A stretch of 64,000 bases of DNA, taken from positions 3,147,489 to 3,211,488 of the forward strand of contig OY282375.1 in assembly GCA_958295825.1 (NCBI GenBank), written 5' to 3'. The notes under the pieces were generated by a model, which was given only the letters and a program-made list of their open reading frames with translations, did not search any database and was not told the origin of the DNA. Positions 1 through 10,467 of the stretch are shown one piece after another (the stretch's first letter is position 1; each line of letters starts with the position of its first letter). The position numbers were made by a program, and so were the translations under genes. This DNA comes from an uncultured Candidatus Entotheonella sp. (lineage in GTDB: Bacteria > Tectomicrobia > Entotheonellia > Entotheonellales > Entotheonellaceae).

Positions 1-1
1 T

Positions 2-199
2 CGCTTTCTGGCCCAGCGGGGAGAGGGTTTGCATCATCTGTGCTTCGAAACGGACGACGTCAGCCAGGAACTGGAAACCGCCAAACGGCGCGGCGTGACG
101 CTGATCGATCAGCAACCGCGCGCCGGACTGGCTGGCATGATCTGCTTTTTGCACCCCAAGTCCAACCACGGCGTCCTGATCGAGTATGCCCAGCCGTAA
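2..199 (+). CDS. mce: methylmalonyl-CoA epimerase, C-terminal part (truncated by window edge)
   Basis: This frame is open from the window edge and gives the last 65 residues of a glyoxalase-fold (VOC) protein. The segments GEGLHHLCFE, LIDQQPRAGLAG and FLHPKSNHGVLIEY match the C-terminal half of methylmalonyl-CoA epimerase, including the metal-binding His and the terminal Glu. The enzyme interconverts the (R) and (S) forms of methylmalonyl-CoA in propionyl-CoA metabolism. The N-terminal half lies outside the window, so neither start nor operon partners can be seen. A short inverted repeat, GGTGC/GCACC at 206-223, follows the stop and may help termination, although no T-run follows it. Confidence 0.8.
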   Translation, partial: RFLAQRGEGLHHLCFETDDVSQELETAKRRGVTLIDQQPRAGLAGMICFLHPKSNHGVLIEYAQP

Positions 200-237
200 T
201 ATCACGGTGCCAAATTTTGCACCGCGCGGATATCATG

Positions 238-267
238 TTACACTTGCACTCGCCTCACATTTATGCT
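238..267 (+). promoter_or_regulatory. possible sigma70-type promoter for RNase E/G gene
   Basis: TTACAC at 238-243 and TATGCT at 262-267 are separated by 18 bases, in the only gap before the RNase E/G gene. This would leave a leader of roughly 100 bases. The call is by eye only. Confidence 0.4.
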
Positions 268-373
268 AAGCGGTTGTAAACCGCCCCCACAATTCGTTTT
301 GGTAACGGCCATCCCAACACCGGATACCCAAAACTATCCACCCCATGCAGATCCTGCATCAGAGAAGGTTTAG

Positions 374-2320
374 ATGAAGAAACGGATGCTCATTAACGTC
401 GCGGACGAGGAAGAAAGCCGCGTCGCCATCGTCGAAGATGGCATTCTGGAAGAGTTCACCATTGAGACGACCAGCAAGGAGCAGATCAAAGGCAACATCT
501 ACAACGGCGTTATCGTCAAAGTCGAACCGAGCTTGCAAGCGGCGTTCGTAGATTACGGCGGCAATCGGCACGGCTTCCTGCCCATTGGCGAGATTCATGC
601 CCGATGGTTTAACGACGATGGCAAATCAGCGGAAGACCGCGAGCGCCGTCCCCGCATACAGGACGTGCTGCAGCGCAACCAGAGAGTCATCGTGCAGGTG
701 GTCAAAGAAGAGTTGGGCACCAAGGGCGCCAGCCTCAGCACCTATATCTCCCTGCCGGGGCGCTACCTGGTGCTCATGCCCGAATCGGAGACCTCCGGCG
801 GCATCTCGCGCAAAATTGAGGACGAGGAAGAGCGCCGGAAGCTTAAAGAGATCGTCACCCAGCTCGAGCCGCCCCCGAACATGGGTATCATCGTACGCAC
901 CGCCGGACTGAACCGTAACAAAGCCGAGTTGCAGCGCGACATGGCATACCTGCAACGTCTGTGGGCCAGCATTGAGGACAAGAGTCAACAGTCCCCCGCC
1001 ACCGCCCTGATCTATCGGGAACAGGACCTCGTGATTCGCTCTATCCGCGACTACTTCACACCCGACATTCAGGAGGTTCTGGTCGACGACCGCGAAATCT
1101 ACTACCGCGCGCGGGACTTCTTTCAGGCGGTGATGCCGCGATACCACGGCCGCGTCAAGCTGTATCGTGAGAAAAAGCCGCTGTTTGCCAAGTACCAGCT
1201 TGAGGAACAGTTGGAAACCATCTACAGCCATAAGGTCAATCTGAAACAGGGCGGTTCCATTGTTATCGACCAGACCGAGGCACTCGTTGCTATTGACGTG
1301 AATTCGGGGCGCGCGACACGGGAAAAGACGATTGAGGAGACGGCCTTCAAGACCAACATGGAGGCAGCCCAGGAAGTCGCCCGGCAGTTGCGCTTGCGCG
1401 ACCTCGGGGGGCTCATCGTCATTGATTTCATCGACATGCGTAACGCCAAGCACAACCAGGAAATCGAGAAGACACTGCGGCAGGCGGTCAAGCGGGACAA
1501 GGCACGTACGCAGGTGGCACGTATTTCCCAGTTCGGGCTGCTGGAATTGTCGCGCCAGCGGCTTAAACCCACCATCCTCGAAGGCAATTACCAGAGTTGT
1601 CCGCATTGCGAGGGCAGCGGATTGATTCGTTCGGCAGTGGCGTTCGCGCTCTCGGTTCTGCGCCGGATTCGCGCGGAAGCCGCCAAGGACACCTTGGCGG
1701 CCGTCAACGCGCAACTGCCGATGGACGTGGCGTTTTACCTGCTAAATCAGAAACGCAAGGAAATCGCTCAACTGGAAGAGGAATACAACCTGACGCTTAA
1801 CTTGGTCGGCAACCCGCTAGCACGGCAGAACGAGCACACCATGGAATTCGTCAGGCGCGCGGCGCCCGTAGAAGTGGCCCCGGCGACTGAAAAAGGGGCG
1901 GCCCGGGAGAGCAAGGAACCTCCGGCTCGTTCAACGGCTAGCGGTACGTATCGGCGCCGCGGTCGCAGCGGTCGTGTGGAAGAGCCGGAAGCCCGGTCAT
2001 CAAAACCGGCAACTAGGGCCACTTCCACCCCAGTGCCGCCTGTCGTCAACGCCGAGGTAGCGATGCCTCAGGGTGGGATTCGCGGGCGGATTTTCTGGCG
2101 GTTCAACTCAGGATTGAGACGCCTGGAACGTCATGGCAACGGCGCACCGCCGGTTGCCACAGCCGGCGCGCGTTCCGGCCGGCAGACGGCTGGGCGTCTA
2201 GCGCACCGCGCGCGCGGCTGGTGGCGGCGGCGGGGCTCAAATCAAGCAGGCCAGAGCGACGGAGCTGCCAAGCAGGAATCCGCCAAGGTCAATGAACCGG
2301 TTGAAGCGGCGCAGAAATAA
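374..2320 (+). CDS. rng: ribonuclease E/G family endoribonuclease
   Basis: Single-strand-specific endoribonuclease of the RNase E/G family, acting in mRNA decay and in rRNA and tRNA processing. An N-terminal S1 domain (about residues 35-120, with GNIYNGVIVKVEPSLQAAFV) precedes the catalytic DNase I-like part. The metal-binding aspartates are D308 (in AIDVNSG) and D351 (in VIDFIDM); their 43-residue spacing equals that of E. coli RNase E. The zinc-link is CPHC at residues 409-412. Beyond about residue 485 there is an Arg/Ala/Pro-rich, low-complexity tail of about 160 residues, longer than in RNase G but much shorter than the E. coli RNase E scaffold. That makes it an intermediate form. AGAAGG lies before the ATG. 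It converges with the acyl-CoA dehydrogenase 13 bases downstream. Confidence 0.95.
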   Translation: MKKRMLINVADEEESRVAIVEDGILEEFTIETTSKEQIKGNIYNGVIVKVEPSLQAAFVDYGGNRHGFLPIGEIHARWFNDDGKSAEDRERRPRIQDVLQRNQRVIVQVVKEELGTKGASLSTYISLPGRYLVLMPESETSGGISRKIEDEEERRKLKEIVTQLEPPPNMGIIVRTAGLNRNKAELQRDMAYLQRLWASIEDKSQQSPATALIYREQDLVIRSIRDYFTPDIQEVLVDDREIYYRARDFFQAVMPRYHGRVKLYREKKPLFAKYQLEEQLETIYSHKVNLKQGGSIVIDQTEALVAIDVNSGRATREKTIEETAFKTNMEAAQEVARQLRLRDLGGLIVIDFIDMRNAKHNQEIEKTLRQAVKRDKARTQVARISQFGLLELSRQRLKPTILEGNYQSCPHCEGSGLIRSAVAFALSVLRRIRAEAAKDTLAAVNAQLPMDVAFYLLNQKRKEIAQLEEEYNLTLNLVGNPLARQNEHTMEFVRRAAPVEVAPATEKGAARESKEPPARSTASGTYRRRGRSGRVEEPEARSSKPATRATSTPVPPVVNAEVAMPQGGIRGRIFWRFNSGLRRLERHGNGAPPVATAGARSGRQTAGRLAHRARGWWRRRGSNQAGQSDGAAKQESAKVNEPVEAAQK

Positions 2321-2333
2321 GATTTGGTCGGGA

Positions 2334-3488
2334 TCAGATGGCGTACAACGCCAGCAGACGCCGGGCGATGACCTGCCGCTGAACCTCACTGGTACCCTCG
2401 CCGACAGTGAGCAACTTGGCGTCCCGATAGTACCGCTCCACCGCGAACTCTTCCGTGTAGCCGTACCCCCCGTGAATCTGGATTCCCTCCGAGGCAGCCT
2501 TCTCGCATATCTCACTGGCGAATAGCTTTGCCATTCCTGCTTCCAGATCGCAGCGCTCGCCGCGGTCCTTCTTGGCGGCGGCATTGAAGGTCAATAACCG
2601 AGCCGCCTCGATTGCCGTCGCCATGTCGGCTAGCTTGAATTGAATCGCCTGGAAGTTGGCGATGGGTTGCCCGAATTGCTGCCGCTGCTGGGCGTACCGA
2701 ATCGAGTCCTCAAAGGCGGCTCGCGCCATACCGACGCCGCGGGCGGCAATGTTGATACGCCCGACTTCAAGCGCCGACAGCACATATTTGAAGCCGTGGC
2801 CTTCTTCCCCGATCAGACAATCTCTTGGAATCTGGCAATCCTCCAGGATGACCTCACAAGTGCGCAAACCCTTATAGCCCAGCTTTTTGATACGCCGCCC
2901 AATACGGAAACCGGGGCGGCTCTTGTCTAGTAAGAAGGCACTGATGCCCCGGTGTTGCGGCTGCCGCGTCGGGTCGGTCTTGGCCAGCAGCATGAAGGTG
3001 TTGCCGCGTTCGGCGTTGGTGATGAACATTTTGCTGCCATTGACGACGTACACGTCACCCTGCCGGATGGCGGTCGTCTGCATGGCGGCGGCGTCGGAGC
3101 CGGCATTCGCTTCGGTTAGCATCAGCCCACCGCGCCGCTCGCCGGTTGCGAAAGCCGGCACATAGGCCTGCTTTTGGACCTCTGTACCATACCAACAAGT
3201 CATCAAGGCCATCATGAGATGGGAATTGAGGATGCCCGCCAAGCTCATCCAGCCCCGCGACAGTTCCTCGCAGATAATGGCGTAGCTCACGTAATCAAGC
3301 CCGCCGCCACCGTATTCGGTCGGCAGGATACAGCCGAACAGACCCATCTCCGCCATTTGCTTGACCATCGGGTCGGGGTAGGCGTCGGCATGCTCGTATT
3401 CGCTGGCAACCGGGATTACCTCGTTGTCCACGAAGCGCCGCATTGTCGTTTGCAACTGTCGTTGGGTATCGTCCAGCGTGAAATCCAT
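2334..3488 (-). CDS. acyl-CoA dehydrogenase
   Basis: FAD-dependent acyl-CoA dehydrogenase of 384 residues that introduces the alpha,beta double bond into an acyl-CoA and passes electrons to electron-transfer flavoprotein. The family's landmarks are present: LTEANAGSDAAAM in the FAD/substrate region, FGQPIANFQAIQFKLADMA in the C-terminal helical domain, and IHGGYGYTEEFAVERYYRD followed by EGTSEVQR near the end. I place the start at the ATG ending at 3488 (MDFTLDDTQR), preceded by GAGGGGGA, because the in-frame extension upstream has no family similarity. The substrate cannot be told from sequence; short-chain, branched-chain or glutaryl-type acyl-CoA are all possible. The gene stands alone between two convergent or divergent neighbours. 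Confidence 0.9.
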   Translation of the reverse strand: MDFTLDDTQRQLQTTMRRFVDNEVIPVASEYEHADAYPDPMVKQMAEMGLFGCILPTEYGGGGLDYVSYAIICEELSRGWMSLAGILNSHLMMALMTCWYGTEVQKQAYVPAFATGERRGGLMLTEANAGSDAAAMQTTAIRQGDVYVVNGSKMFITNAERGNTFMLLAKTDPTRQPQHRGISAFLLDKSRPGFRIGRRIKKLGYKGLRTCEVILEDCQIPRDCLIGEEGHGFKYVLSALEVGRINIAARGVGMARAAFEDSIRYAQQRQQFGQPIANFQAIQFKLADMATAIEAARLLTFNAAAKKDRGERCDLEAGMAKLFASEICEKAASEGIQIHGGYGYTEEFAVERYYRDAKLLTVGEGTSEVQRQVIARRLLALYAI

Positions 3489-3726
3489 GATTCCCCCTCG
3501 ATAATTCTTCGTAAGCTGACGGGTTCGTCGAGTAACCGGCTGCATCCTGGGACGGCACTGGGCGTGGTTTGCAAACGCGCGGCAATTCGCCTATTATCAA
3601 TGCTTCCGCCTACCTCAGCGTCTGATAGCGCTCCCGCGTCGCAGGTGTACCGCAACGCGCAACGCACGTTTCCCCGAATTTACAACCCGACTTCGCAAGA
3701 CGGCAGACAAAAGGAGACAATCCATT

Positions 3727-5046
<1,320 letters not shown>

Positions 5047-5062
5047 CAGGATTGCGCGGCGT

Positions 5063-6424
5063 TTAACGGTCGAACGCCCGCATAATGGCCTGCCGTACCG
5101 CGTCGTACGTAGCCGGGAGGCCCACAGGCAGGTTGGTGTAGTGGGGGGTCACGTCGGCAAGGCGGGATTCGTGGTATTGAATCTTGAATTCGGGAAATTT
5201 CAGGCCGTTGGCCGTGGAAATGACTACGACCCGGTCATCCTTGTTGATGTCGCCTCTCTGCGCAAGTTTGAACAGGGCGGCCAACGCCACGCCGGTGTGG
5301 GGGCAATTGAATAATCCTGTGCGGTCCGACCACGCTGACGCATTGGCCAACTCGTCTTCGGTCGCCTGCTCCACCACGCCATTGAATTCCCTTAACGTGG
5401 CGATAGCCTTCTGCACGCTCACCGGATGACCGATTTGAATGGCACTCGCCAGCGTCGGTTTCGCCTGCATCGGCTGAAAGTCTTCAAATCCCTTCAAGTA
5501 GCTCAGATACAGGGGATTGGCGCGTTGCGCCTGGGCACAAGCGAGGCGCGGCAGCTTCGAGATCAATCCCACCTCGTACATCATCATGAAGCCTTTCCCC
5601 AAGGCGCTCACGTTGCCGAGATTGCCGCCCGGGATGATCACCCAATCCGGCACCTCCCAGTCGAACTGCTGCACAAGCTCGATGCTGATAGTTTTCTGCC
5701 CTTCGATGCGCAAGGAATTCATCGAATTGGCGAGGTAGATGTTGTGGCGGAAACAAATTTCCTGCACGAGCGCCATGCAGCCGTCGAAGTCGGTATCGAG
5801 CGACAGCGTCAAAGCGCCGTGGGCAATGGGCTGAATCAACTGGGCGTTGGATACCTTTCCCTTGGGGAGGAAAACGATTGCCTGCAGCCCGGCAACGGCG
5901 CAGTAGGCGGCCAGTGATGCGGAAGTATCACCTGTGGAAGCGCACGCCACCGCCGGGATGTCTTTGCCCTCCGCGATCATCTGCCGCACCATCGACACCA
6001 GCACCGTCATGCCCAAGTCTTTGAACGACCCGGTGTGGCTGTTGCCGCACTGCTTGATCCACAGGTCGGGCACCCCGATTTGTTTTCCCAGCCGCTCGGC
6101 CCAGAATAGGTTGGTGCCGCCCTCGAAGGTAGACACGACGTTGTCGTCCGTAACGGCCGGACAAACCCATTCGCGCTTCCCCCAGACGCCGCTGCCGTAG
6201 GGCCATTGGGTGCGCAGATACCGCTTGTCGAATATCTCTTTCCAGTCGTCCGGGGTGCGCTGCCGTAAGCGGTCCAGGTCGTGGCGCACTTCCAGGAGAT
6301 TGCCGCAGCGTGGGCACCGGTAGATGACGTCTTTCAGGCTGTATTGCTCGGAACAGCCCGCGATGCACTGAAACCAAGCGCGGTAGGACGTGCCGTCCGA
6401 GGCTGGATTTGGTTGCGCTCGCAT
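5063..6424 (-). CDS. thrC: threonine synthase
   Basis: PLP enzyme converting O-phospho-L-homoserine to threonine, the last step of the pathway. The 453-residue protein opens with a CxxC-type zinc-ribbon-like segment (FQCIAGC and [19 protein letters not shown]), then [20 protein letters not shown] and the PLP-lysine motif [10 protein letters not shown]. The glycine-rich phosphate loop is [16 protein letters not shown]. It is the last gene of a minus-strand run that starts near 9683, lying 18 bases after the TIM-barrel-like gene. Its pathway partner thrB is at 16958-17869, not adjacent. It is of the fused-ribbon class seen in many non-enteric bacteria. Confidence 0.93.
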   Translation of the reverse strand: MRAQPNPASDGTSYRAWFQCIAGCSEQYSLKDVIYRCPRCGNLLEVRHDLDRLRQRTPDDWKEIFDKRYLRTQWPYGSGVWGKREWVCPAVTDDNVVSTFEGGTNLFWAERLGKQIGVPDLWIKQCGNSHTGSFKDLGMTVLVSMVRQMIAEGKDIPAVACASTGDTSASLAAYCAVAGLQAIVFLPKGKVSNAQLIQPIAHGALTLSLDTDFDGCMALVQEICFRHNIYLANSMNSLRIEGQKTISIELVQQFDWEVPDWVIIPGGNLGNVSALGKGFMMMYEVGLISKLPRLACAQAQRANPLYLSYLKGFEDFQPMQAKPTLASAIQIGHPVSVQKAIATLREFNGVVEQATEDELANASAWSDRTGLFNCPHTGVALAALFKLAQRGDINKDDRVVVISTANGLKFPEFKIQYHESRLADVTPHYTNLPVGLPATYDAVRQAIMRAFDR

Positions 6425-6442
6425 CAGGCCTCTAATTCCCCC

Positions 6443-7465
6443 TCAGCCGCTGAGTTCGGCCATCGTCTGCGTGAACACCTCCCACACCTGATCGGGCTGG
6501 GCACAGGCGTGGGACGACATATAGGCGGTTGCCAGATAGCTCCACATGGCAATATCACGCGCGCCGCACGCTGCCATCAGGCGCATCTCCTGTCCCAGCA
6601 AAGGCGCCGCGTCCTGCGGTACGCGAAAACCTTGCACCCACATCTGGGTCGCTTTGCCGTAGCGTTTGCCGAGTCGCTGCAACGCCTCGCAAAATACCTG
6701 CGTCGTGGCGATGTCACGGCCATAAAAAAGCGGATACGGATCGGCCGCTAACACGTCGATGTGAGCCATAGCCGCGTACGGCTCCCATTTTGATTCCAGA
6801 TCATCCAAGGTATCGGGGTCGGTGAGCAGGCAGACGATGTTCCGCAAGCCCTTCTTGCCGGCCACCGTCGTCATATCACCGAGAAAATCGGCGATGGCTG
6901 CCTGCTTGGTGTGTCGCACGTCAGATGTTTCCGTGCAAGGGAATGGCTTGCCATAAGCAGACGCGAAGCGCTCTATGCAGCGCGTGCAGCAGCAGGCCCA
7001 CAGACCTTGGGCACGCGCCTCGCCGAACGGCAGGTAAAAATGCGGCTCATCCCAGAAAATGGCATCGGCCTGCAAAACGGTCGCCACCGTGTCGATCCAC
7101 CGGACAAGATATGTTTTCGCTTCGTCCGAATTGGGGCACAGAAGCGGCAAGGGTCGGCCATCGCTGCGGCGCTGCTGGCCCTCGATGTCCCAGGCGCCGC
7201 GCTCGGTGAACGCCTCGCCGCCGAACATGCCGCCCACGCCCCACGGATCAACGTAAGCTTGCAAACCCCGCTCTTGGGTCAGTCGCACGCAATCGGCCAC
7301 GCTGCTTTGGTAAAACCGATGATCGTTTTCGGAGAATGTAAAGACGATGTACGTGAACCCCAGACGGGCAATATCGTCGAGGTCACGCTGAAAATGCTGC
7401 GGATTGCGGACCCCGAAATAGCTCACGCCCCATTGCCGGCTCGGCGGATCGAGTGCCGCGGTCAT
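6443..7465 (-). CDS. uncharacterised protein, probably TIM-barrel glycosidase-like
   Basis: 340 residues with no signal peptide and no family I can name with certainty. The repeating pattern of beta-strand then polar loop (WGVSYFGVRN, FTYIVFTFSEND, LQAYVDPWGVGGMFGG, ADAIFWDEPHFYLPF, IVCLLTDPDT, HIDVLAADPYPLF) resembles a TIM barrel of the glycoside-hydrolase type. WDEPHF offers a candidate acidic residue at the end of a strand, and a CxxC pair (CCCTRC) lies after it. The start ATG overlaps the stop of the MltD-like gene as ATGA, so the two are probably translated together. This context suggests a role on cell-wall or surface glycans, but that is inference. Confidence 0.75.
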   Translation of the reverse strand: MTAALDPPSRQWGVSYFGVRNPQHFQRDLDDIARLGFTYIVFTFSENDHRFYQSSVADCVRLTQERGLQAYVDPWGVGGMFGGEAFTERGAWDIEGQQRRSDGRPLPLLCPNSDEAKTYLVRWIDTVATVLQADAIFWDEPHFYLPFGEARAQGLWACCCTRCIERFASAYGKPFPCTETSDVRHTKQAAIADFLGDMTTVAGKKGLRNIVCLLTDPDTLDDLESKWEPYAAMAHIDVLAADPYPLFYGRDIATTQVFCEALQRLGKRYGKATQMWVQGFRVPQDAAPLLGQEMRLMAACGARDIAMWSYLATAYMSSHACAQPDQVWEVFTQTMAELSG

Positions 7466-9372
7466 GCCACGGCCACCCGAAGCCTCACCCGCATGTCTTC
7501 ACCAGGCAGGCGCATCCCGACGACGGTGCTTCCATCCGGGTGCTGAGAACGGAGTTGCGGGATGACGAGGATCTGACCGGCCTTGATCATGTAGGGTTTC
7601 CGCAGGCCATTGAGCGCCGCCAAGGTCGCCACCGTGGTGCGGAAACGCCTGGCCACCCGCCCAAGCGTGTCACCCCATTTCACTTGGTAGCGCCGTAGCG
7701 GCAGCCGTTGCGACACGTCAAGCACCTGCCCCACCTTGATAACGTAGGGTCTGGACAATCCGTTCACCATCGCCAGCGTCGCCACGGTGGTATCGAAGCG
7801 CGCTGCGATACGGCTCAGGGAGTCGCCGGGCTGTATCCGATAGCGCTGCGGTTTCTGAGGTTGTACGCGCTCGTGAACGGTTGACGCCGCCGCCAGTCGT
7901 CCTGCCGGTACGCGCAGAACCTGCCCCGGCTTGATCAGATGCGCCTGATCGATGTTGTTCATGGCAACCAGTGCGTTGACGGTGGTTCCAAAACGTTTGG
8001 CAATGCGCCCCAGGGTGTCGCCGTGCCGCACCCGGTAACGCTGGGGTTTCTGAGATTGGGCTGGTTTGTGAACGGTTGACGCCGCCGCCAGTCGTCCTGC
8101 CGGTACGCGCAGGACTTGCCCCGGCTTGATCAGATGCGCCTGATCGATGTTGTTCATGGCAACCAGCGCGCCGACGGTGGTTCCAAGGCGTTTGGCGATG
8201 CGCCCCAGGGTGTCGCCACGCCGCACCCGGTAACGCTGGTGCTGCACCGGGACGCGCAATAGCTGGCCAGTCTTGATCAGATTCAGCTGCTCCAGGTTAT
8301 TCAAGGCCGCCAAGGCGCTGACGGTGGTATTGAAACGCTTGGCGATCCGCCGCAATGAATCACCGCGCCGCACCCGGTAATGCTCCTGCTGCCCAGGCTT
8401 TGTGTGAGGCTTGGCGAACCGGACATTGCCAAAGTACCGCTTGTAATGATTCGCTACATGAACCGCGGCGAGAAACTCGGCGTAGAAATTACGCGATGCG
8501 AAGCCGAATGCGCGTCCGCGGTATCGCTGCACAATTTTGCCAATATCCTTCGTGCCCGTCCTCTCCACCGCTTTCTTCATGCCCCAGGCGCCGTGATTGT
8601 AGGCCGTGATCGCCAGTGGCCAAGTGCCCAGAAGGCGGTAATTCTCTTTCAGCAGTTTGGTAGCCGCGATCGTCGCCAGCCGCACGTCGTGGCGTTCGTC
8701 CACCGTCTTATTGATCGTCAAAAACTGGCGGCCCGTGGCCGGCATGAACTGCCAGATGCCCGCGGCGCCAGATTTAGAATACGCATCATTGCGAAAGGAC
8801 GACTCGACGTGGGGAAGCAAGGTCAACTCTTTCGGCAGACCCGCCCGTTCGAAAATCGGCTCGATTACCGGCAGATACGCCCCTGAACGCACCAAGCCCG
8901 CCCTGAACGCCTCCCGTATACCACCCTGAAAACGCACCTGTCGGGTTGCTTGACGAAACACTGCCGCGGTCTGCTTGCCCTTAAACATCGCCAGGACACG
9001 CCGCTCGTCGCGGGTCAACCCTCGGCGCTTGCCGTGCGCCAGCCGTTCCAGAATCCCCTTGTAATAATTACGCTTCCGCCCGATCAAGCTCCTGCGACGT
9101 TCCTTGTCGCGCGGCAAGTCGTATAACGTCTGGTATCTGATGCTCAAATCATAGGCATCATGCAGCACACCACTATCGCCCTCCAACCTGGCGAAAACGT
9201 GTATCCAGAAGTTCACGCTGGGCCTCAGCGACTTGGGTAGCGGAAACAGCCTGTCGGCTTGTCCCTGAGCCGCATGCGAACCGACATGAGACAGGCAAAC
9301 CAGCACTGTCAGACAAGCAGACACCCACCAAACCCAACGCCGCTTCGGCCCTGAAGGTTGTTGCTTTGCCAA
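7462..9372 (-). CDS. mltD: membrane-bound lytic murein transglycosylase with five LysM domains (MltD-like)
   Basis: Cleaves the MurNAc-GlcNAc bond of peptidoglycan with 1,6-anhydro product formation. The N-terminus (residues 12-35) is a signal or anchor segment without a clear lipobox. The SLT domain spans about residues 175-310; catalytic Glu is E190 in LLPHVESSFRNDAYSKSG, followed by GIWQFMPATG and AYNHG. Five LysM domains follow at about 331-375, 381-424, 446-489, 511-553 and 562-605, each with the YRVRxGDxLxxIAKR pattern, so it should bind glycan strands strongly. E. coli MltD has two. The start is TTG at 9372 behind a perfect AGGAGG. It sits between a small coiled-coil gene and the overlapping TIM-barrel-like gene. 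Confidence 0.92.
   Translation of the reverse strand: MAKQQPSGPKRRWVWWVSACLTVLVCLSHVGSHAAQGQADRLFPLPKSLRPSVNFWIHVFARLEGDSGVLHDAYDLSIRYQTLYDLPRDKERRRSLIGRKRNYYKGILERLAHGKRRGLTRDERRVLAMFKGKQTAAVFRQATRQVRFQGGIREAFRAGLVRSGAYLPVIEPIFERAGLPKELTLLPHVESSFRNDAYSKSGAAGIWQFMPATGRQFLTINKTVDERHDVRLATIAATKLLKENYRLLGTWPLAITAYNHGAWGMKKAVERTGTKDIGKIVQRYRGRAFGFASRNFYAEFLAAVHVANHYKRYFGNVRFAKPHTKPGQQEHYRVRRGDSLRRIAKRFNTTVSALAALNNLEQLNLIKTGQLLRVPVQHQRYRVRRGDTLGRIAKRLGTTVGALVAMNNIDQAHLIKPGQVLRVPAGRLAAASTVHKPAQSQKPQRYRVRHGDTLGRIAKRFGTTVNALVAMNNIDQAHLIKPGQVLRVPAGRLAAASTVHERVQPQKPQRYRIQPGDSLSRIAARFDTTVATLAMVNGLSRPYVIKVGQVLDVSQRLPLRRYQVKWGDTLGRVARRFRTTVATLAALNGLRKPYMIKAGQILVIPQLRSQHPDGSTVVGMRLPGEDMRVRLRVAVA
7873..8238 (-). 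repeat. tandem duplication of a LysM unit inside mltD
   Basis: Two copies of about 171 bases, 7873-8043 and 8068-8238, lie 195 bases (65 codons) apart and differ at only about ten positions. They encode LysM domains 2 and 3 plus the linker GRLAAASTVH. The high DNA identity against much more diverged flanking LysM units indicates a recent in-frame duplication. Confidence 0.9.
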
Positions 9373-9383
9373 GTCTTTTCCTC

Positions 9384-9683
9384 CTATGACGCATCTCGGA
9401 GCGCTGAGACCTTAGCCTCCAATTCCTCTTGGAGCGCCTTCTTGCTCTCCTGGAATTGCACCTGAAGCCCGTGAACATTTGCTGCGGCTTCCTGTGGCGG
9501 ACGTTCACGCACCATGCGGCGTATCTCGGCCTGCATCATGATCTCTTTTTCAGCGATCTTTGCCTCGTACTGCTTGCGCAACTCGCCAATCTCACGACGC
9601 TGGTCCTCCGTCAACGACGCCACAGGCGCCCGACCCTGGCGCGCGTTTACCTTTTGCATCGCCAATTCAAGGGCACTTTTCAT
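9384..9683 (-). CDS. small coiled-coil protein of unknown function
   Basis: 99 residues, strongly charged and predicted helical (LTEDQRREIGELRKQYEAKI, then VQFQESKKALQEELEAKV), without a signal peptide, membrane segment or cysteine. GGAG precedes the ATG at the usual distance. The gene ends 11 bases before mltD and is probably its operon leader. The upstream 90 bases are AT-richer than the surroundings and probably hold the promoter, followed by the IS remnant. I do not recognise a family. Confidence 0.7.
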   Translation of the reverse strand: MKSALELAMQKVNARQGRAPVASLTEDQRREIGELRKQYEAKIAEKEIMMQAEIRRMVRERPPQEAAANVHGLQVQFQESKKALQEELEAKVSALRDAS

Positions 9684-9770
9684 CTCACGTTCTCCATGTA
9701 ACGTCTACAAAAGCTAAAAAAGTCAGGAACGACAAACCCAAGATAATATAAAACCTGTCAACTCAAACGC

Positions 9771-10324
9771 CTAGGGCCTGTGGACATTTAGGCGAGTGCC
9801 AAGCGAGAACTCACCGCATAGATCATCGCGGCGTAGCTGACGTCGGTCTTCTCGAAGCGCATCGAAAGGCGACGTAAGTATTTGATTTTTCAGAAGAAAT
9901 TATCTACCACGCCAGCACCTGTACATCCCCGAGTCGTACTCGATCACCTCGACGCGATTCGACCTGGGAGGAATCACCACCGTAGCGCCACGAGCTTGAA
10001 ACTGGGCGCGCAACTCGTTGCTGTCGCAGGCTTTGTCCGTTATCAGCGCCTCGAATCCGACGTCGGCGAGCAGCAGCGGTGCACCGATCAGGTCGTGACG
10101 CTGGCCCGGCAGCAACACGAACTTCACCAAGTTGCCCACGGCATCGCCCCTCACGCTGATCTGGGTGCTTGGGCCACCCCACGAGCGACCGATCGCCTGG
10201 CTGCGGGCTCCCCTTTGGCTCCGGCCCCGGGTTGGTGGAGCCGCACGAGGGTGCCACCGACAAGCACGTACTCGAAATCGGCCAATTACAGCCAGTGGTC
10301 TAGATGAAAGTCCGCAGACCCTAG
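9771..10324 (-). mobile_element. decayed IS5-family (IS427-like) insertion sequence with ends and CTAG target repeats
   Basis: CTAG at 9771-9774 and CTAG at 10321-10324 flank imperfect inverted repeats. Left (from 9775): GGCCTGTGGACATTTAG. Right (from 10320, minus strand): GGTCTGCGGACTTTCAT. About 13 of the outer 16 bases match. Between them lie pieces of a DDE transposase on the minus strand. The element is about 546 bases between the target repeats, shorter than the 800 or more expected for this group, so it has lost internal sequence as well as reading frame. A short target duplication fits what is known for this family. Confidence 0.75.
9782..10270 (-). pseudogene. broken IS5-family transposase
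   Basis: Read from the minus strand, conserved transposase segments appear with interruptions: STQISVRGDAVGNLVKFVLL, then GQRHDLIGAPLLLADV, LITDKACDSNELRAQF and VIPPRSNR. After stops and a frame change comes YLRRLSMRFEKTDVSYAAMI and the terminal VSSRLALA followed by a stop at 9787-9789. The ENFF motif that should precede the last segment survives only as NFF after an in-frame stop. The N-terminal third (helix-turn-helix part) is missing or unrecognisable. It cannot encode an active enzyme. Confidence 0.8.
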
Positions 10325-10467
10325 AATAGTTTGGCGAATTCGTGTCAATGACGCCATAATCGGGGTGCAGGTTGACTTCGGCAGGTGCAACGGCCAAAAT
10401 GCGCCTCCGTTTGACACGAAGAACCTCACTCTGGTGTATGGTCTTGGCTTAAAGGTGCCCCAGCAGC

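Noticed and set aside
626-1714. Long open frame on the minus strand inside the RNase E/G gene
   Set aside because: It is antisense to a clearly recognised catalytic gene in high-GC DNA, shows no family motif and has no start signals.
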